A stretch of DNA of 64,000 bases from Nitratidesulfovibrio termitidis HI1 (GTDB lineage: Bacteria; Desulfobacterota; Desulfovibrionia; Desulfovibrionales; Desulfovibrionaceae), in assembly GCF_000504305.1 (NCBI RefSeq), contig NZ_KI632512.1:1796250-1860249 (forward strand). Direction: 5' to 3'. The position numbers and the translations under genes are program-made. The notes below the pieces were generated by a model. The model was not told the DNA's origin. It was given only the letters and a program-made list of their open reading frames with translations, and did not search any database. Numbering within the stretch: the stretch's first letter is position 1; each line of letters starts with the position of its first letter. This document shows, piece after piece, positions 24,749 through 33,678 of this stretch.

Positions 24749-25702
24749 CTACACCAGCTGCAGGTATCCGATGAAATTGTCGATGCCGCGCAGACGGCAG
24801 TCCGCGTAACGGCGCACGTAATCCTCGAAGGTCATGCGCCGCCCGTAGATGTTGTACGTGGCCTCCGCCCCGCCAAAGCTCAGCCCGTGATGGGCGGCCA
24901 CCTGCGGGTGGATGGGCAGCTCGAATTCCGGGTACGGGTCGGTGAAGCCGTCGCGTACCGCCGGGGGCAGCGGGTCCATGCCCAGCGCCGCCAGCACGCC
25001 TTCCGCCACGTGCAGAACCAGCCGCCGGTTGGGGTGGTTGATGGTGGCGAACAGCCGCTCCTGCTTCCACAGGGACTTCACCAGTTCCACCGTGGGGGCC
25101 ACCACGGCGGGGATGCCGCCCGGCAGTACATGCCCGGCTGCGTCATTACCCTGACCTTCATGGCCCCGGTCAACGCCATGGCCCCCCACCTTACCCCGGT
25201 CCCCTTCCGCGTCTGCCGCCACGCCCGCTCCGCGTTCCTTGTCCCGCTCCACATCCAGCGATGCGCGCAGCATGGCGTCCAGGTCATACTTGGCCGCGAT
25301 GTCGCCATGCAGGTACACGTGCAGGATTTCCGTCATGCCAAGGCCCATGGATACCAGCCGGTCCAGGAACGCATCGCCGAAATCCATGGGACTCTTGTTG
25401 GTCCAGAACGGCCAGTAGCCCGTGAACAGCATGTTGGGCAGGCGCAGCACCCGCGCCGCCGGGTTGACCATGGCCAGCAGCCGGTCAGAGGCGTGGTCGT
25501 CCCACTTTTCGCCCAGATGCTGGTACAGGAACAGTTCGCAGCCGGAAAGTTCGGCGGGGGCCACGCGCTCGCGCAGATAGTTGGTGTACCGGCGGATTTC
25601 GTAGCGCGCGGCAAACTGCGGCGAGGCGGCCAGAAGCTTCGCCAGCGGGTCGCCCTGGCAGTTGGCGTGGATGAGGCAAAGGCTGCGGTGCGGTGTGGTC
25701 AT
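24749..25702 (-). CDS. WcbI-like polysaccharide-biosynthesis protein
   Basis: A 317-residue protein resembling the WcbI family (capsule biosynthesis, proposed acetyl-transfer fold). The N-terminus LCLIHANCQGDPLAKLL has the Asn-Cys-Gln-Gly motif typical of that family. Later conserved-looking parts are LFLYQHLGEKWDD, RLPNMLFTGYWPFW and the LFATINHPNRR block. A Gly/Asp/Ala-rich insert (about residues 150-195) interrupts it and looks like a low-complexity expansion. It stands alone, with no capsule genes nearby. Moderately confident. Confidence 0.75.
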   Translation of the reverse strand: MTTPHRSLCLIHANCQGDPLAKLLAASPQFAARYEIRRYTNYLRERVAPAELSGCELFLYQHLGEKWDDHASDRLLAMVNPAARVLRLPNMLFTGYWPFWTNKSPMDFGDAFLDRLVSMGLGMTEILHVYLHGDIAAKYDLDAMLRASLDVERDKERGAGVAADAEGDRGKVGGHGVDRGHEGQGNDAAGHVLPGGIPAVVAPTVELVKSLWKQERLFATINHPNRRLVLHVAEGVLAALGMDPLPPAVRDGFTDPYPEFELPIHPQVAAHHGLSFGGAEATYNIYGRRMTFEDYVRRYADCRLRGIDNFIGYLQLV

Positions 25703-26027
25703 GGGAATCTGTGCGAGGACAAGCGGCTGGGGTTGCGGGGCGGGTGCCCCCGGAATGCGCGGGACTGCGGAATCGGACGGACCGTCAACCAAGGGCAACC
25801 AAGGACAAACAAGGCCAGTCAGGGACAGACAGCGGCAGGCAGGGTGACTACCGGGCATGAATGTCCGGAAAGGGCCATCCGTCATCAACTGTTCGGCGGG
25901 GGCGCCCGTTTTCTTTACATCCCCCCCCGATTGTGGAACACTATCTTGTGGGCATGCGTCCAATGACATGCCCCAAGTGCCGGGAGCCACTGTGCCCGGC
26001 TTGTACACCCAACCCCCCGTACAGACA
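25703..26027. other. 325-bp divergent intergenic region
   Basis: Promoter region between the WcbI-like gene and the amidohydrolase. It contains a degenerate GGCAACCAAGGACAAAC-type short repeat (about 25790-25845) and a CCCCCCCC run near 25920. No gene or clear promoter pair recognised. Confidence 0.35.
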
Positions 26028-27464
26028 ATGCTCATCGCCGTCCGCGCGCGACGCGTCATACCCCTCGCAGGTGAGGGTCCGTCACGAGACCCGCGCGACC
26101 TGTTTTCGCCGCCCCGTGTTCTCGACGACCATGTCGTTGTGATCCGGGGCGTTTTCTTGGACGGCGCGTGCGCCACGCCGTCCGACGTGGATGTCCCTGA
26201 TGGCACGAATGTTCCTGCTGGCGCGGATGCCCCTGATTGCGCGGATGACGCGGCCCGCATGCTCTCCGGGCTGCGCGGCGGGGTCATCGAGGCCGTGGAG
26301 CCCATGGAGGCCTTCCGCCGCCGCGCGGGCGTGCCTCTGACCGACCTTGGCGCCGTCACCCTGACGCCCGGCGTGGTCAACTGCCACACCCATCTCGAAC
26401 TCTCGCACCTGGCCGGGCGCACCGTGCTGGGCGGCGGCTTCGTGCCATGGGTAAAAAGTCTGTTGCCGCTTGCCGGGGCCGACACGCCTCCGGAAGTTCG
26501 CGCCGCCGCGCTGACCGAAGCCGCCCGCCAGCTTGCGGCCTGCCACACAGCCCACGTGGGCGACATCACCGCCGTAGCCCCCGCCGCCGTGCGCCGGGCC
26601 ATGCAGGCCGCGTCCATCGGCTGCTCGCACTTCGCGGAAGTGTTCGGCTACCGTTTCACCACTCCCGACGGAGAACCGGCAGCCCCGGCAGACACCGCCG
26701 CCCTGTGGCCGCGCGCCATGGCGGAACTGGCGTCCGATCTGACTGCGGAGGATATCGCTCTTTCCGGCCCGCCGGGAGCATTCCCTGCCACCAACGCGCC
26801 CTTCCCCATCCACCCGGACGCCGCGCTGGCCGGACATGCCCTGTACTCCACTCATCCAGTGGCCATGGCCGCCGCCCGCCGCTGGTGCGAGCGCAACCAC
26901 CGTGTCTTTTCCCTGCATCTGGCCGAACACCCGGACGAGGTGGAATTCCTGACCACCGGGCGCGGCGCGCTGGCCGACCTGCTGGCCGTGCGCGTGCTGC
27001 CGCCGGGTTTTGCCGCGCCGGGCATGCGCCCCGTGCCCTATGCCGCCGAACTCGGCCTGCTGGACGAAGGCACCCTGGCTGTGCACTGCGTGCACCTGGA
27101 CGCGGCGGACATCCGCCTGCTGGCCGAATCGGGCGCGCACGTCTGCCTGTGCCCCCGCTCCAACGCAGCCATCAACGTGGGCACGGCCCCGGCCCGCGCC
27201 CTGGCCGAAGCGGGCGCGCCGCTGTGCCTGGGCACCGACAGTCTGGCCTCGAACCACGACCTGGACCTGTGGAACGAGGCCCGCGCCCTGCGCGACCTGC
27301 CAGCCGGGCACGACCTGCCCGCCGCCGCCCTGCTGCGCCTGCTGACCGTGGGCGGCGCATCCGCCCTGGGCCGGGGCGACATCGGCGCCATCGTTCCGGG
27401 CCACCGCGCGCGACTGGCCCTGCTGCCCCAAGATTTCTCCCAAGCACTGGGGACAACCCCGTAA
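26028..27464 (+). CDS. Amidohydrolase-family deaminase (chlorohydrolase / aminofutalosine-deaminase-like)
   Basis: A 478-residue metal-dependent hydrolase. The HxH motif is in GVVNCHTHLELSHLAG (His near 119 and 121), with HLAEHPDEVEF, VHCVHLD, LCPRSNAAINVG and LGTDSLASNHDLDLWNE giving the remaining metal and substrate blocks typical of the ATZ/TRZ and 6-aminodeoxyfutalosine deaminase groups. The second would place it in the futalosine menaquinone route, but I cannot decide. An Asp/Ala/Pro-rich insert (about residues 50-75) looks like a repeat expansion. It is 15 bp upstream of pyrB and may be co-transcribed. ATG 26028 was chosen since family similarity starts there. Confidence 0.82.
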   Translation: MLIAVRARRVIPLAGEGPSRDPRDLFSPPRVLDDHVVVIRGVFLDGACATPSDVDVPDGTNVPAGADAPDCADDAARMLSGLRGGVIEAVEPMEAFRRRAGVPLTDLGAVTLTPGVVNCHTHLELSHLAGRTVLGGGFVPWVKSLLPLAGADTPPEVRAAALTEAARQLAACHTAHVGDITAVAPAAVRRAMQAASIGCSHFAEVFGYRFTTPDGEPAAPADTAALWPRAMAELASDLTAEDIALSGPPGAFPATNAPFPIHPDAALAGHALYSTHPVAMAAARRWCERNHRVFSLHLAEHPDEVEFLTTGRGALADLLAVRVLPPGFAAPGMRPVPYAAELGLLDEGTLAVHCVHLDAADIRLLAESGAHVCLCPRSNAAINVGTAPARALAEAGAPLCLGTDSLASNHDLDLWNEARALRDLPAGHDLPAAALLRLLTVGGASALGRGDIGAIVPGHRARLALLPQDFSQALGTTP

Positions 27465-27479
27465 CCCCCACACACCCAC

Positions 27480-28457
27480 ATGCAGCACGCACAACGCCCC
27501 ACGTGGCCCCACAAGGACCTGCTGGACGTCACCCAGCTGACACGGGCAGAGCTGTTCCACCTGCTGGACACGGCGGCCCAGTTTCACGACATCAACCGCC
27601 GCCCCGTGAAAAAGGTGCCCACCCTGAAGGGCAAGAGCGTGGTGCTGTTCTTCGCGGAGCCGAGCACCCGCACCAAGACCTCGTTCGACGTGGCGGGCAA
27701 GCGGCTTTCCGCCGACACCTTCTCGCTGGCCAAGAGCGGGTCCAGCCTGTCCAAGGGCGAAAGCCTGAAGGATACCGCGCTCACCTTGCAGGCCATGACG
27801 CCGGACATCATCGTCATCCGCCACTCGTCCAGCGGCGCGGCGCAGTTTCTGGCCGAACGGCTGGACTGCTCTGTGGTCAACGCGGGCGACGGCTGGCACG
27901 CCCACCCCACCCAGGCCCTGCTGGACTGCTATTCGCTGCGCCAGGTCTGGGGCGACACCTTCGAGGGGCGCACCCTGCTCATCCTTGGGGATATCGCGCA
28001 CAGCCGGGTGGCCCGCTCCAACGTGCACCTGCTCTCGTCGCTGGGGGTAAAGGTACGGCTGTGCGCGCCGCGCACCCTGCTGTCCGCCGGGGTGCACAAC
28101 TGGCCGGTGACCATCTTCAACCGGCTGGACGACGCCGTGCAGGGCGCGGACGCGGTGATGTGCCTGCGCCTGCAACTGGAACGCCAGCAGGCGGGCCTGC
28201 TGCCCGACCTGCGTGAATACGCGCAACGGTTCTGCCTGTCGCCCCGGCATCTGGCCATGGCCGCGCCGGGCGCGCGGGTGCTGCACCCCGGCCCCATGAA
28301 CCGGGGGCTGGAAATCTCGTCCGTGCTGGCCGATTCGCCCGAAAGCCTGGTCCTTGACCAGGTGGCCGCAGGCGTGGCCACGCGCATGGCAATCCTTTTC
28401 CTGCTCGCCACCCGCACCGGCATAGAGCAGACCGCCGACAACGGAGGCCGCGCATGA
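27480..28457 (+). CDS. pyrB: Aspartate carbamoyltransferase, catalytic chain
   Basis: A 325-residue enzyme joining carbamoyl phosphate and aspartate, the first committed step of UMP synthesis. Signatures are [16 protein letters not shown] (carbamoyl-phosphate loop), [31 protein letters not shown] and the late [11 protein letters not shown]. Length is normal. Its last bases overlap the pyrC start (ATGA), so the two are translationally coupled. No regulatory chain gene is adjacent. Confidence 0.97.
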   Translation: MQHAQRPTWPHKDLLDVTQLTRAELFHLLDTAAQFHDINRRPVKKVPTLKGKSVVLFFAEPSTRTKTSFDVAGKRLSADTFSLAKSGSSLSKGESLKDTALTLQAMTPDIIVIRHSSSGAAQFLAERLDCSVVNAGDGWHAHPTQALLDCYSLRQVWGDTFEGRTLLILGDIAHSRVARSNVHLLSSLGVKVRLCAPRTLLSAGVHNWPVTIFNRLDDAVQGADAVMCLRLQLERQQAGLLPDLREYAQRFCLSPRHLAMAAPGARVLHPGPMNRGLEISSVLADSPESLVLDQVAAGVATRMAILFLLATRTGIEQTADNGGRA

Positions 28458-29734
28458 CCGCCACCACTTCCCCTTCCCTGTTCCTTCGCAATGCCCGCCT
28501 GCTGGGGCGCATGGTGGATGTTGCCGTGGCCGACGGGCGCATCGCGTCCGTGACGGACAGCGGCGCGGGCAGCGCCCCCGCCGGGGCGGAGAACATCGAC
28601 GCCAAGGGCATGGTGCTGTTCCCGGCCTTCATCGACGCGCACACCCACATGCGCGAGCCGGGGCAGGAGTACAAGGAAGACATCGCCAGCGGACTTGCGG
28701 CAGCCGCCCACGGCGGGTTCGGGGCCGTGCTGTGCATGGCCAACACCAGGCCGGTCAACGACGACGCCTCCATCACCCGCGACATGATCGACACCGCCCG
28801 CCGCCACTGGCCGCACGGCCCGCGCCTGTACCCCATCGGCGCGGCCACGGTGGGGCTGAAGGGCACGGAGCTTGCTCCGCTGGCCGAACTGGCCGAGGCG
28901 GGCTGCGTGGCCTTTTCCAACGACGGCGCGCCCGTACCGGATACCGAAATGTTCCGCCGCTGCGTGGAATATGCCGCCGATCAGGGCAAGGTGGTCATCG
29001 ACCACTGCGAAGACCCGTACCTGGCCAAGGGCGCGCACATGAACGAGGGCGAAACCAGCGGGCGCATAGGGGTGAAGGGCCAGCCGGACATCGGCGAGGC
29101 GCTGCACGTTGCGCGCGACATCCTGCTGGCCGACTACCTGAAGCTGCCCATTCACCTTGCGCATATCTCGTGCCGCCGCTCCGTGGAGCTGATCGCCTGG
29201 GCCAAGCAGCGCGGCGTGCCGGTAACGGCGGAAACCTGCCCCCACTACCTGCTGCTGACCGACAGGGAACTGCTGGGCTACGACACCAAGGCCAAGGTCA
29301 ACCCGCCCCTTCGCACCGACGACGACGTAGCCGCCCTGCGTGAGGCGGTGCAATCCGGCGTCATCGACATCCTGGCCACCGATCATGCCCCGCATGCCGC
29401 GCACGAAAAGGAAACCCCGCTGGACGAGGCGCCCAACGGCATCACCGGCCTTGATACCGCCGTGGCCCTGACCTGGGGGTTGGTACGCGAAGGCGTGCTG
29501 ACGGAGGCGGATTTGATCCGCCTGTGGGCGACGGAACCTGGGAAGATATTCGGGCTGCCCGTGAACGGATTCGGCGTGGGCGACCCGGCGGATTTCTTTC
29601 TGCTGGACCCGGAAGAGAAATGGGTGCCTTCGCGCGAGACCATGCACTCGAAGAGTCTGAACACGCCGTTTCTGGGACGGGAGCTGGTGGGCAGGGTGAA
29701 GGCGTTGTGGCTTGGCGGGGTGAAGGTGGTGTAG
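28454..29734 (+). CDS. pyrC: Dihydroorotase
   Basis: A 426-residue cyclic amidohydrolase making dihydroorotate from carbamoyl-aspartate. [18 protein letters not shown] carries the first two metal His, [11 protein letters not shown] and [12 protein letters not shown] the next ligands, and [15 protein letters not shown] the last. The overlap with pyrB (ATGA at 28454-28457) shows coupling. A class I dihydroorotase by length. Confidence 0.97.
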   Translation: MTATTSPSLFLRNARLLGRMVDVAVADGRIASVTDSGAGSAPAGAENIDAKGMVLFPAFIDAHTHMREPGQEYKEDIASGLAAAAHGGFGAVLCMANTRPVNDDASITRDMIDTARRHWPHGPRLYPIGAATVGLKGTELAPLAELAEAGCVAFSNDGAPVPDTEMFRRCVEYAADQGKVVIDHCEDPYLAKGAHMNEGETSGRIGVKGQPDIGEALHVARDILLADYLKLPIHLAHISCRRSVELIAWAKQRGVPVTAETCPHYLLLTDRELLGYDTKAKVNPPLRTDDDVAALREAVQSGVIDILATDHAPHAAHEKETPLDEAPNGITGLDTAVALTWGLVREGVLTEADLIRLWATEPGKIFGLPVNGFGVGDPADFFLLDPEEKWVPSRETMHSKSLNTPFLGRELVGRVKALWLGGVKVV

Positions 29735-30172
29735 GGGGGCGGGGGTAAGGCCGTGTCCGGCGGGGAGAAATAGTGTTGTGCCCCACTGGGAAGGCTTCTA
29801 CGTATACAGTCCTGCCCTGTTGACCACGCCCGATTTCGTTATGCCTCCGGCGGGATGGGATGATGTCGTGCTTTATTGGTGAGGTTTCTACGAAGACACG
29901 CCAGCCCTTTTGACCTCGCCCGATTTCGTTATGCCTCCGGCGGGCAAGGGGCCATTTAGCGATAGCCCCTTGCATCCCCGCGCTCCAGGGGGGCGCAGCC
30001 CCTTGGAACGCGGGGGTGCAGGGGGTGTTCGTTACAACACCCCCTGCCCGCCGGAGGCATAGCGAAATCGAGGGTGGCCAAAGAGGCGTGACTGCCTTCG
30101 TAGAAGCCGTACCCAACAACGCTCAACCCTTTCCACTTCCCTTTATCTCAACCCCTTACCCCCGCCCCCGAT
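29735..30172. repeat. 440-bp composite inverted repeat with three copies of a dispersed element
   Basis: Outer arms GGGGGCGGGGGTAAGG (just after the pyrC stop) and CCTTACCCCCGCCCCC (30155-30172) are complementary. Inside are three copies of one unit (TTCTACG...GACA..., then GATTTCGTTATGCCTCCGGC): about 29795-29855 and 29884-29950 forward, and 30048-30109 reversed. Between them lie a CCCCTTGCATCCCCGCG / CGCGGGGGTGCAGGGG stem and an 11-bp hairpin at 30019-30046 (CAGGGGGTGTT / AACACCCCCTG). No gene. A fourth copy lies at 31888-32010. Confidence 0.75.
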
Positions 30173-30210
30173 AGCCCCCACCCCACTCCCCCTTGCATCC
30201 TCCGCCACTT

Positions 30211-30228
30211 TTGTGCATTTTGGCACAA
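30211..30228. promoter_or_regulatory. Palindrome TTGTGC-ATTTTG-GCACAA
   Basis: Perfect 6-bp inverted repeat with a 6-base spacer, 210 bp upstream of the HD-domain gene. It is a candidate operator; no regulator is assigned. Confidence 0.3.
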
Positions 30229-30440
30229 TCAGGCGGACACACTTCCCGTGCGCACGCACCCAGTGTTGCCCCATCCGGTGCCGCCAGCCATGGCTGGCCC
30301 GCATCCACCGGTCAGCCGGTTCACGGCCACCACCCGCGCCCCGTCACAGCTAGCCACCTTGACTTTTCGGGCCGCGCCTGTGATGCACGGATGGCACCGC
30401 GCCCGAGGGCGCGCTTTTCATCATTTTCAGGAGGACAGGG

Positions 30441-31766
30441 ATGAGCCAACCTTTCAAGGACGCCATAGCCATCTGCAAGGCCATCCTTCGCAACGGCTAC
30501 GACGCCTACGTGGTCAACGCGCAGTTGCAGAAGGAACTGCTGCAGGGCCGCGAAACCGAAATCGACATCGCCTGCGAGCCCGACTACGAAGAGCTCGGCA
30601 AGCTTTTCCCCAGCCTCGAGCGCTCCAACGAAGAGGGCGTGGTGGCCACCATGCGCGAAGGCGGAGCCCTGATCCGCTTCTACCACACCGATACCGAAGA
30701 ATCCTCGCACCCGGAACATACCCTGGCCCGCATCACCCCGCGCATGCTGCGCGTGCTGGAGGAACAGGGCAAGATGCCCCCCGCCCTGGCCTGCCCGTAC
30801 ATCGCCCATACCGGCGACGTGTACGAAGGTTTCGAGGATTTCTCCAAGGGCAAGGTGCAACTGCGCGGCATTCCGGATGAAACCCTGCGCCGTAACTACC
30901 TGCTGGTCATCCGGGCCATGCGCTTCGCCGCCAACTTCGACCTGCCCATCGAACCCAACTCGTGGATCGCCATCATCCGCGCCGCCAGCCGCGTGCTGGA
31001 CTACGTGCGCATCTCGGACATCATGGACGAGTGGCGCAAGGTGGAAGCCGAGTGCATGTGGAAGTTCGTCCGGCTGCTGTTCGATTCGCAGGTGCTGCAC
31101 GGCCTGCTGCCCGAAGTGGCGGCCCTGTCCCGCGTGCGCCAGCAGCGCAATGACGAGGGCGTGGAAGAAACCGTGCTCGACCACACCATCGAGTGCGTGC
31201 GCCACTACCCGGAAGGCGAATACAACTACGACTGGCTGGGCACCTTCGCCATGCTGTTCCACGACGTGGGCAAACTGTACACGGCGGAATACTTCGACGG
31301 TAAGTGGAACTTCTACCAGCACCACCGCGTGGGTGCGAAGGTAACGCGCAAGCTGCTGCGCCGCCTGCACTTCTCGCCGGAGGACGTGGAACAGGTGTGC
31401 CATCTGGTGCGCCACCACATGCGCTTCCACTTCATGCTCACCGACCGGGGCATCCGCCGCTTCAAGTCGCTGGACGAATTCCCCCGGCTCATCGAGATGG
31501 CCCGGGCCGACCTGAAAGCCCGCGAAGGCAGCTACACCTACTTCAATCACAACATGAAGTACCTGGAGCGCGCCGAAACGCCGGAGCAGATGCTGGAACC
31601 CCTGCTGAACGGCAACGAGATCATGGAGTTCACCAGCCTGCACCCCGGCCCCCAGGTGGGCATGCTGCGCGATGCGCTGCTGAAGGCGCAGGTGGCGGGC
31701 GAAGTGACCAGCGTGCCCGAAGCCGTGGACTACGTGCGCGAGTACAAGGCGAAGAATTTCGGCTAG
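30441..31766 (+). CDS. HD-domain protein related to tRNA nucleotidyltransferases, head domain degraded
   Basis: A 441-residue protein. Overall plan and length fit class II CCA-adding enzymes/poly(A) polymerases with a C-terminal HD domain: an N-terminal head, the RNA-binding middle (IPDETLRRNYLLVIRAMRFAANFDLPIEP), and an HD domain (TVLDHTIE, MLFHDVGKLYTAEYF, HHRVGAKV, VRHHMRFH). The head, however, reads YDAYVVNAQLQKELLQGRETEIDIA where active enzymes have GGxVRD...DxD; the GG/RD pair is gone and DxD is EID. The nucleotidyl-transfer site is therefore doubtful while the HD phosphohydrolase site looks intact. AGGAGG-type sequence precedes the ATG. Confidence 0.82.
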   Translation: MSQPFKDAIAICKAILRNGYDAYVVNAQLQKELLQGRETEIDIACEPDYEELGKLFPSLERSNEEGVVATMREGGALIRFYHTDTEESSHPEHTLARITPRMLRVLEEQGKMPPALACPYIAHTGDVYEGFEDFSKGKVQLRGIPDETLRRNYLLVIRAMRFAANFDLPIEPNSWIAIIRAASRVLDYVRISDIMDEWRKVEAECMWKFVRLLFDSQVLHGLLPEVAALSRVRQQRNDEGVEETVLDHTIECVRHYPEGEYNYDWLGTFAMLFHDVGKLYTAEYFDGKWNFYQHHRVGAKVTRKLLRRLHFSPEDVEQVCHLVRHHMRFHFMLTDRGIRRFKSLDEFPRLIEMARADLKAREGSYTYFNHNMKYLERAETPEQMLEPLLNGNEIMEFTSLHPGPQVGMLRDALLKAQVAGEVTSVPEAVDYVREYKAKNFG

Positions 31767-31811
31767 CGCCGGAATTGGAATGCGGCTGGTGCCGCGTGTT
31801 GAAGAGAAATG

Positions 31812-31847
31812 CGGGGGAAGGGACGAAGGTTCCTTCCCCCGTTTTTT
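31812..31847 (+). terminator. Rho-independent terminator after the HD-domain gene
   Basis: CGGGGGAAGG (31812-31821) pairs with CCTTCCCCCG (31832-31841), followed by TTTTTT. It starts 45 bp after the stop codon. Confidence 0.92.
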
Positions 31848-31887
31848 GTTGGGGGGAGAGGAGGACGTTGCGCCCTGTTGGATGCGG

Positions 31888-32010
31888 CTTCTACGAAGAC
31901 AGTCGTGCGCTGTTGTGAACGCCTGATTTCGTTATGTCTCCGGCGGGCAAGGGGCCGCAGAGCGGCGGCCCCTTGCATCCCCGCGCTCCAGGGGCTGCGC
32001 CCCTTGGAAC
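31888..32010. repeat. Fourth copy of the dispersed TTCTACG/GATTTCGTTATG element
   Basis: Same order as the second copy in the pyrC flank: TTCTACGAAGACAG, GATTTCGTTATGTCTCCGGC, GGGCAAGGGGCC, then CCCCTTGCATCCCCGCGCTC and a GGGGCTGCGCCCC hairpin. It lies after a terminator and holds no gene. Confidence 0.7.
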
Positions 32011-32041
32011 CCCGGGTCATCCTGCACCGCGTTTCTTTCGT

Positions 32042-32222
32042 CGGCAGCTTCCCTCCGGCGCAGGGCGCCTTCGGGTGATCTGCCGACGGAACACGAATGT
32101 GCGTCCGACTCCCGCTAGCATGGCAAAGGGTTGGAGGCGTGCGTGTATCGACAGTAATCCTGCGCGGCGTCCCTGCGGCGGCAGCTTCCCTTCGGCGCAA
32201 GGCGCCTTCGGGTGATCTGCCG
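32042..32222. repeat. Two 44-nt hairpin repeats
   Basis: 32042-32085 and 32179-32222 differ at only 2 of 44 positions. Each starts CGGCAG and ends CTGCCG, so each can fold on itself, with GGCGCC-rich inner pairing. Between and after them (to 32590) I see no gene; the region 31848-32590 is repeat-filled non-coding DNA. Confidence 0.7.
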
Positions 32223-32590
32223 CCGGTGACGCCAATGCGCGCGAAGCTCCCGAAGTCTTGGCGTTAGTTCGGGTTCTGCATGTACCTCTGGTCGGTCTGC
32301 GGTGCACCCGCAACGCCGGAGCTTCCGCCGTCGCAGGGCCTCCGGCGGCGTTCTCCGCCTGCGGGCGCAATCCGCGCGAAAGTTCGTCGGTGAATGAAAC
32401 GGGAATAAGGCAGAACCCGGCTCCGGAAGAACGCCAAATTATGTAACCGCAACAGGACCGACACTGCCCCCGTCCGGCAGTCAGTGGCTGCTCTGCGCCC
32501 GGCAACTCAACCGCGTATGCACCCCCGGTGGTATGTTGCGTCGTTTGGACTGGCCGGTCATGCGCGAAAGGCGCTTTCAGAAAGTGGCCA

Positions 32591-33412
32591 TCACCGCCAG
32601 CCGGTAAGCGCCCGCGCCACCTCGCGGCCATCGGAACTGCGGGTAAGGATGTGCACGAAGCGGGCGGCACCCGGCGCAGGCGTATCGGCAGGCGCTGGCA
32701 GGCATTGCGCCTCCACCGTGTCGCCGTACACCGTCTCGGCCCGGAAGTGCATGTCCAGCCACACCGGGCGGGATGTCTCCTGCACCTCGTCCGGCACGCC
32801 TTCCAGCGCCCAGTCCAGGTAGCGCACGTTGTTCACGTGGCGGTTGCGGTCCATGTCCGCCCGGCGCACCGCGAAGAACCGGGAGGAAAGCGGCGCGGCG
32901 TCTTCCGCCGCTGCGGGTGGCCGCCGGTCGCCCAGCAGTCCGCCATCCAGCGCCAGTGGCGGATTTTCCGGCAACAGGGCCGCCACAGTGGGGGGAATCC
33001 GCTCCGGCCTGCGGGTGGCCAGGTTGATGACCACCCAGAACGAGGCCCCGCGCGCCACCACCGCCCCGTCCTGCCCCAGCATCAGGTAGTCGCGCCGAAA
33101 TTGCAGCCGTTCCACCCCGCACGGCCAAGTGCGCACCGTCACCGTCTCGCCCTCCGCCGGCGCGCGCTCCACCTGCACCGCAAGCCGCGCCAGCACCCAC
33201 GCCTGCCCCTGTTCGTGCAGCGCCGCCAGCGAGAGCCCCAGCCTGTCCGCGTGCACCCCGGCTGCCTCTTGCAGGTAGTCGCAGATGATCTGCGCGGAAA
33301 CGGTGCCGTCCGGCCCCACCTCGTACCCGCGCACCCGGAAGGTTTCGTGATGCACGCGCAGATCGGCGGGGGCGGCAGGGGCAGGGTTTGCGGAAGAATC
33401 GTGGCTGAGCAT
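32591..33412 (-). CDS. Acyl-ACP thioesterase family protein
   Basis: A 273-residue double hot-dog thioesterase. First domain: HHETFRVRGYEVGPDGTVS and ICDYLQEAAGVHADRLG; second domain: SSRFFAVRRADMDRNRHVNNVRYLDWALEG, where Asp-Asn-His of DMDRNRHVNN are the usual catalytic residues of FatA-like enzymes. It would release fatty acids from acyl carrier protein. AAGGAG stands 6 bases before ATG 33412. It is divergent from marR-MFS. Confidence 0.9.
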   Translation of the reverse strand: MLSHDSSANPAPAAPADLRVHHETFRVRGYEVGPDGTVSAQIICDYLQEAAGVHADRLGLSLAALHEQGQAWVLARLAVQVERAPAEGETVTVRTWPCGVERLQFRRDYLMLGQDGAVVARGASFWVVINLATRRPERIPPTVAALLPENPPLALDGGLLGDRRPPAAAEDAAPLSSRFFAVRRADMDRNRHVNNVRYLDWALEGVPDEVQETSRPVWLDMHFRAETVYGDTVEAQCLPAPADTPAPGAARFVHILTRSSDGREVARALTGWR

Positions 33413-33606
33413 GGACGGCTCCTTGTCCTGTGGGCGAATGTCCGGCGACGGATGCGTGAACCCTGTCGCACCGCCACGGCATAGCGCCGCGCCGCGCCGG
33501 AGTCCACTGCCGTTCTCGCCCCTTGCACGACCATACCGTGCCAAAATACCGCCCTGCCTGCCCGACGGCCCTTGCCGCCACAAGAAAATCCTACCCCCCA
33601 CCCACC

Positions 33607-33663
33607 TTGACACTCGACGATCCCACGCCTATCTGTTGCCCCTTCAACAGTTGCAACGGCAAC
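33607..33663 (+). promoter_or_regulatory. Promoter and palindromic operator of marR-MFS
   Basis: -35 TTGACA (33607-33612), 17-base spacer, -10 TATCTG (33630-33635). The palindrome GTTGCAACGGCAAC (33650-33663) lies over the expected transcription start, with a second GTTGC half-site at 33635. This is a typical place for MarR autorepression. Confidence 0.6.
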
Positions 33664-33678
33664 AATAGGACGTCTCGC

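Noticed and set aside
26082-28286. 734-codon minus-strand frame
   Set aside because: Antisense of the amidohydrolase and pyrB, both with catalytic motifs.
30217-30232. Sigma54 promoter reading of TTTTGGCACAATC
   Set aside because: No GC at the needed -12 distance; the palindrome TTGTGC-GCACAA explains the sequence better.
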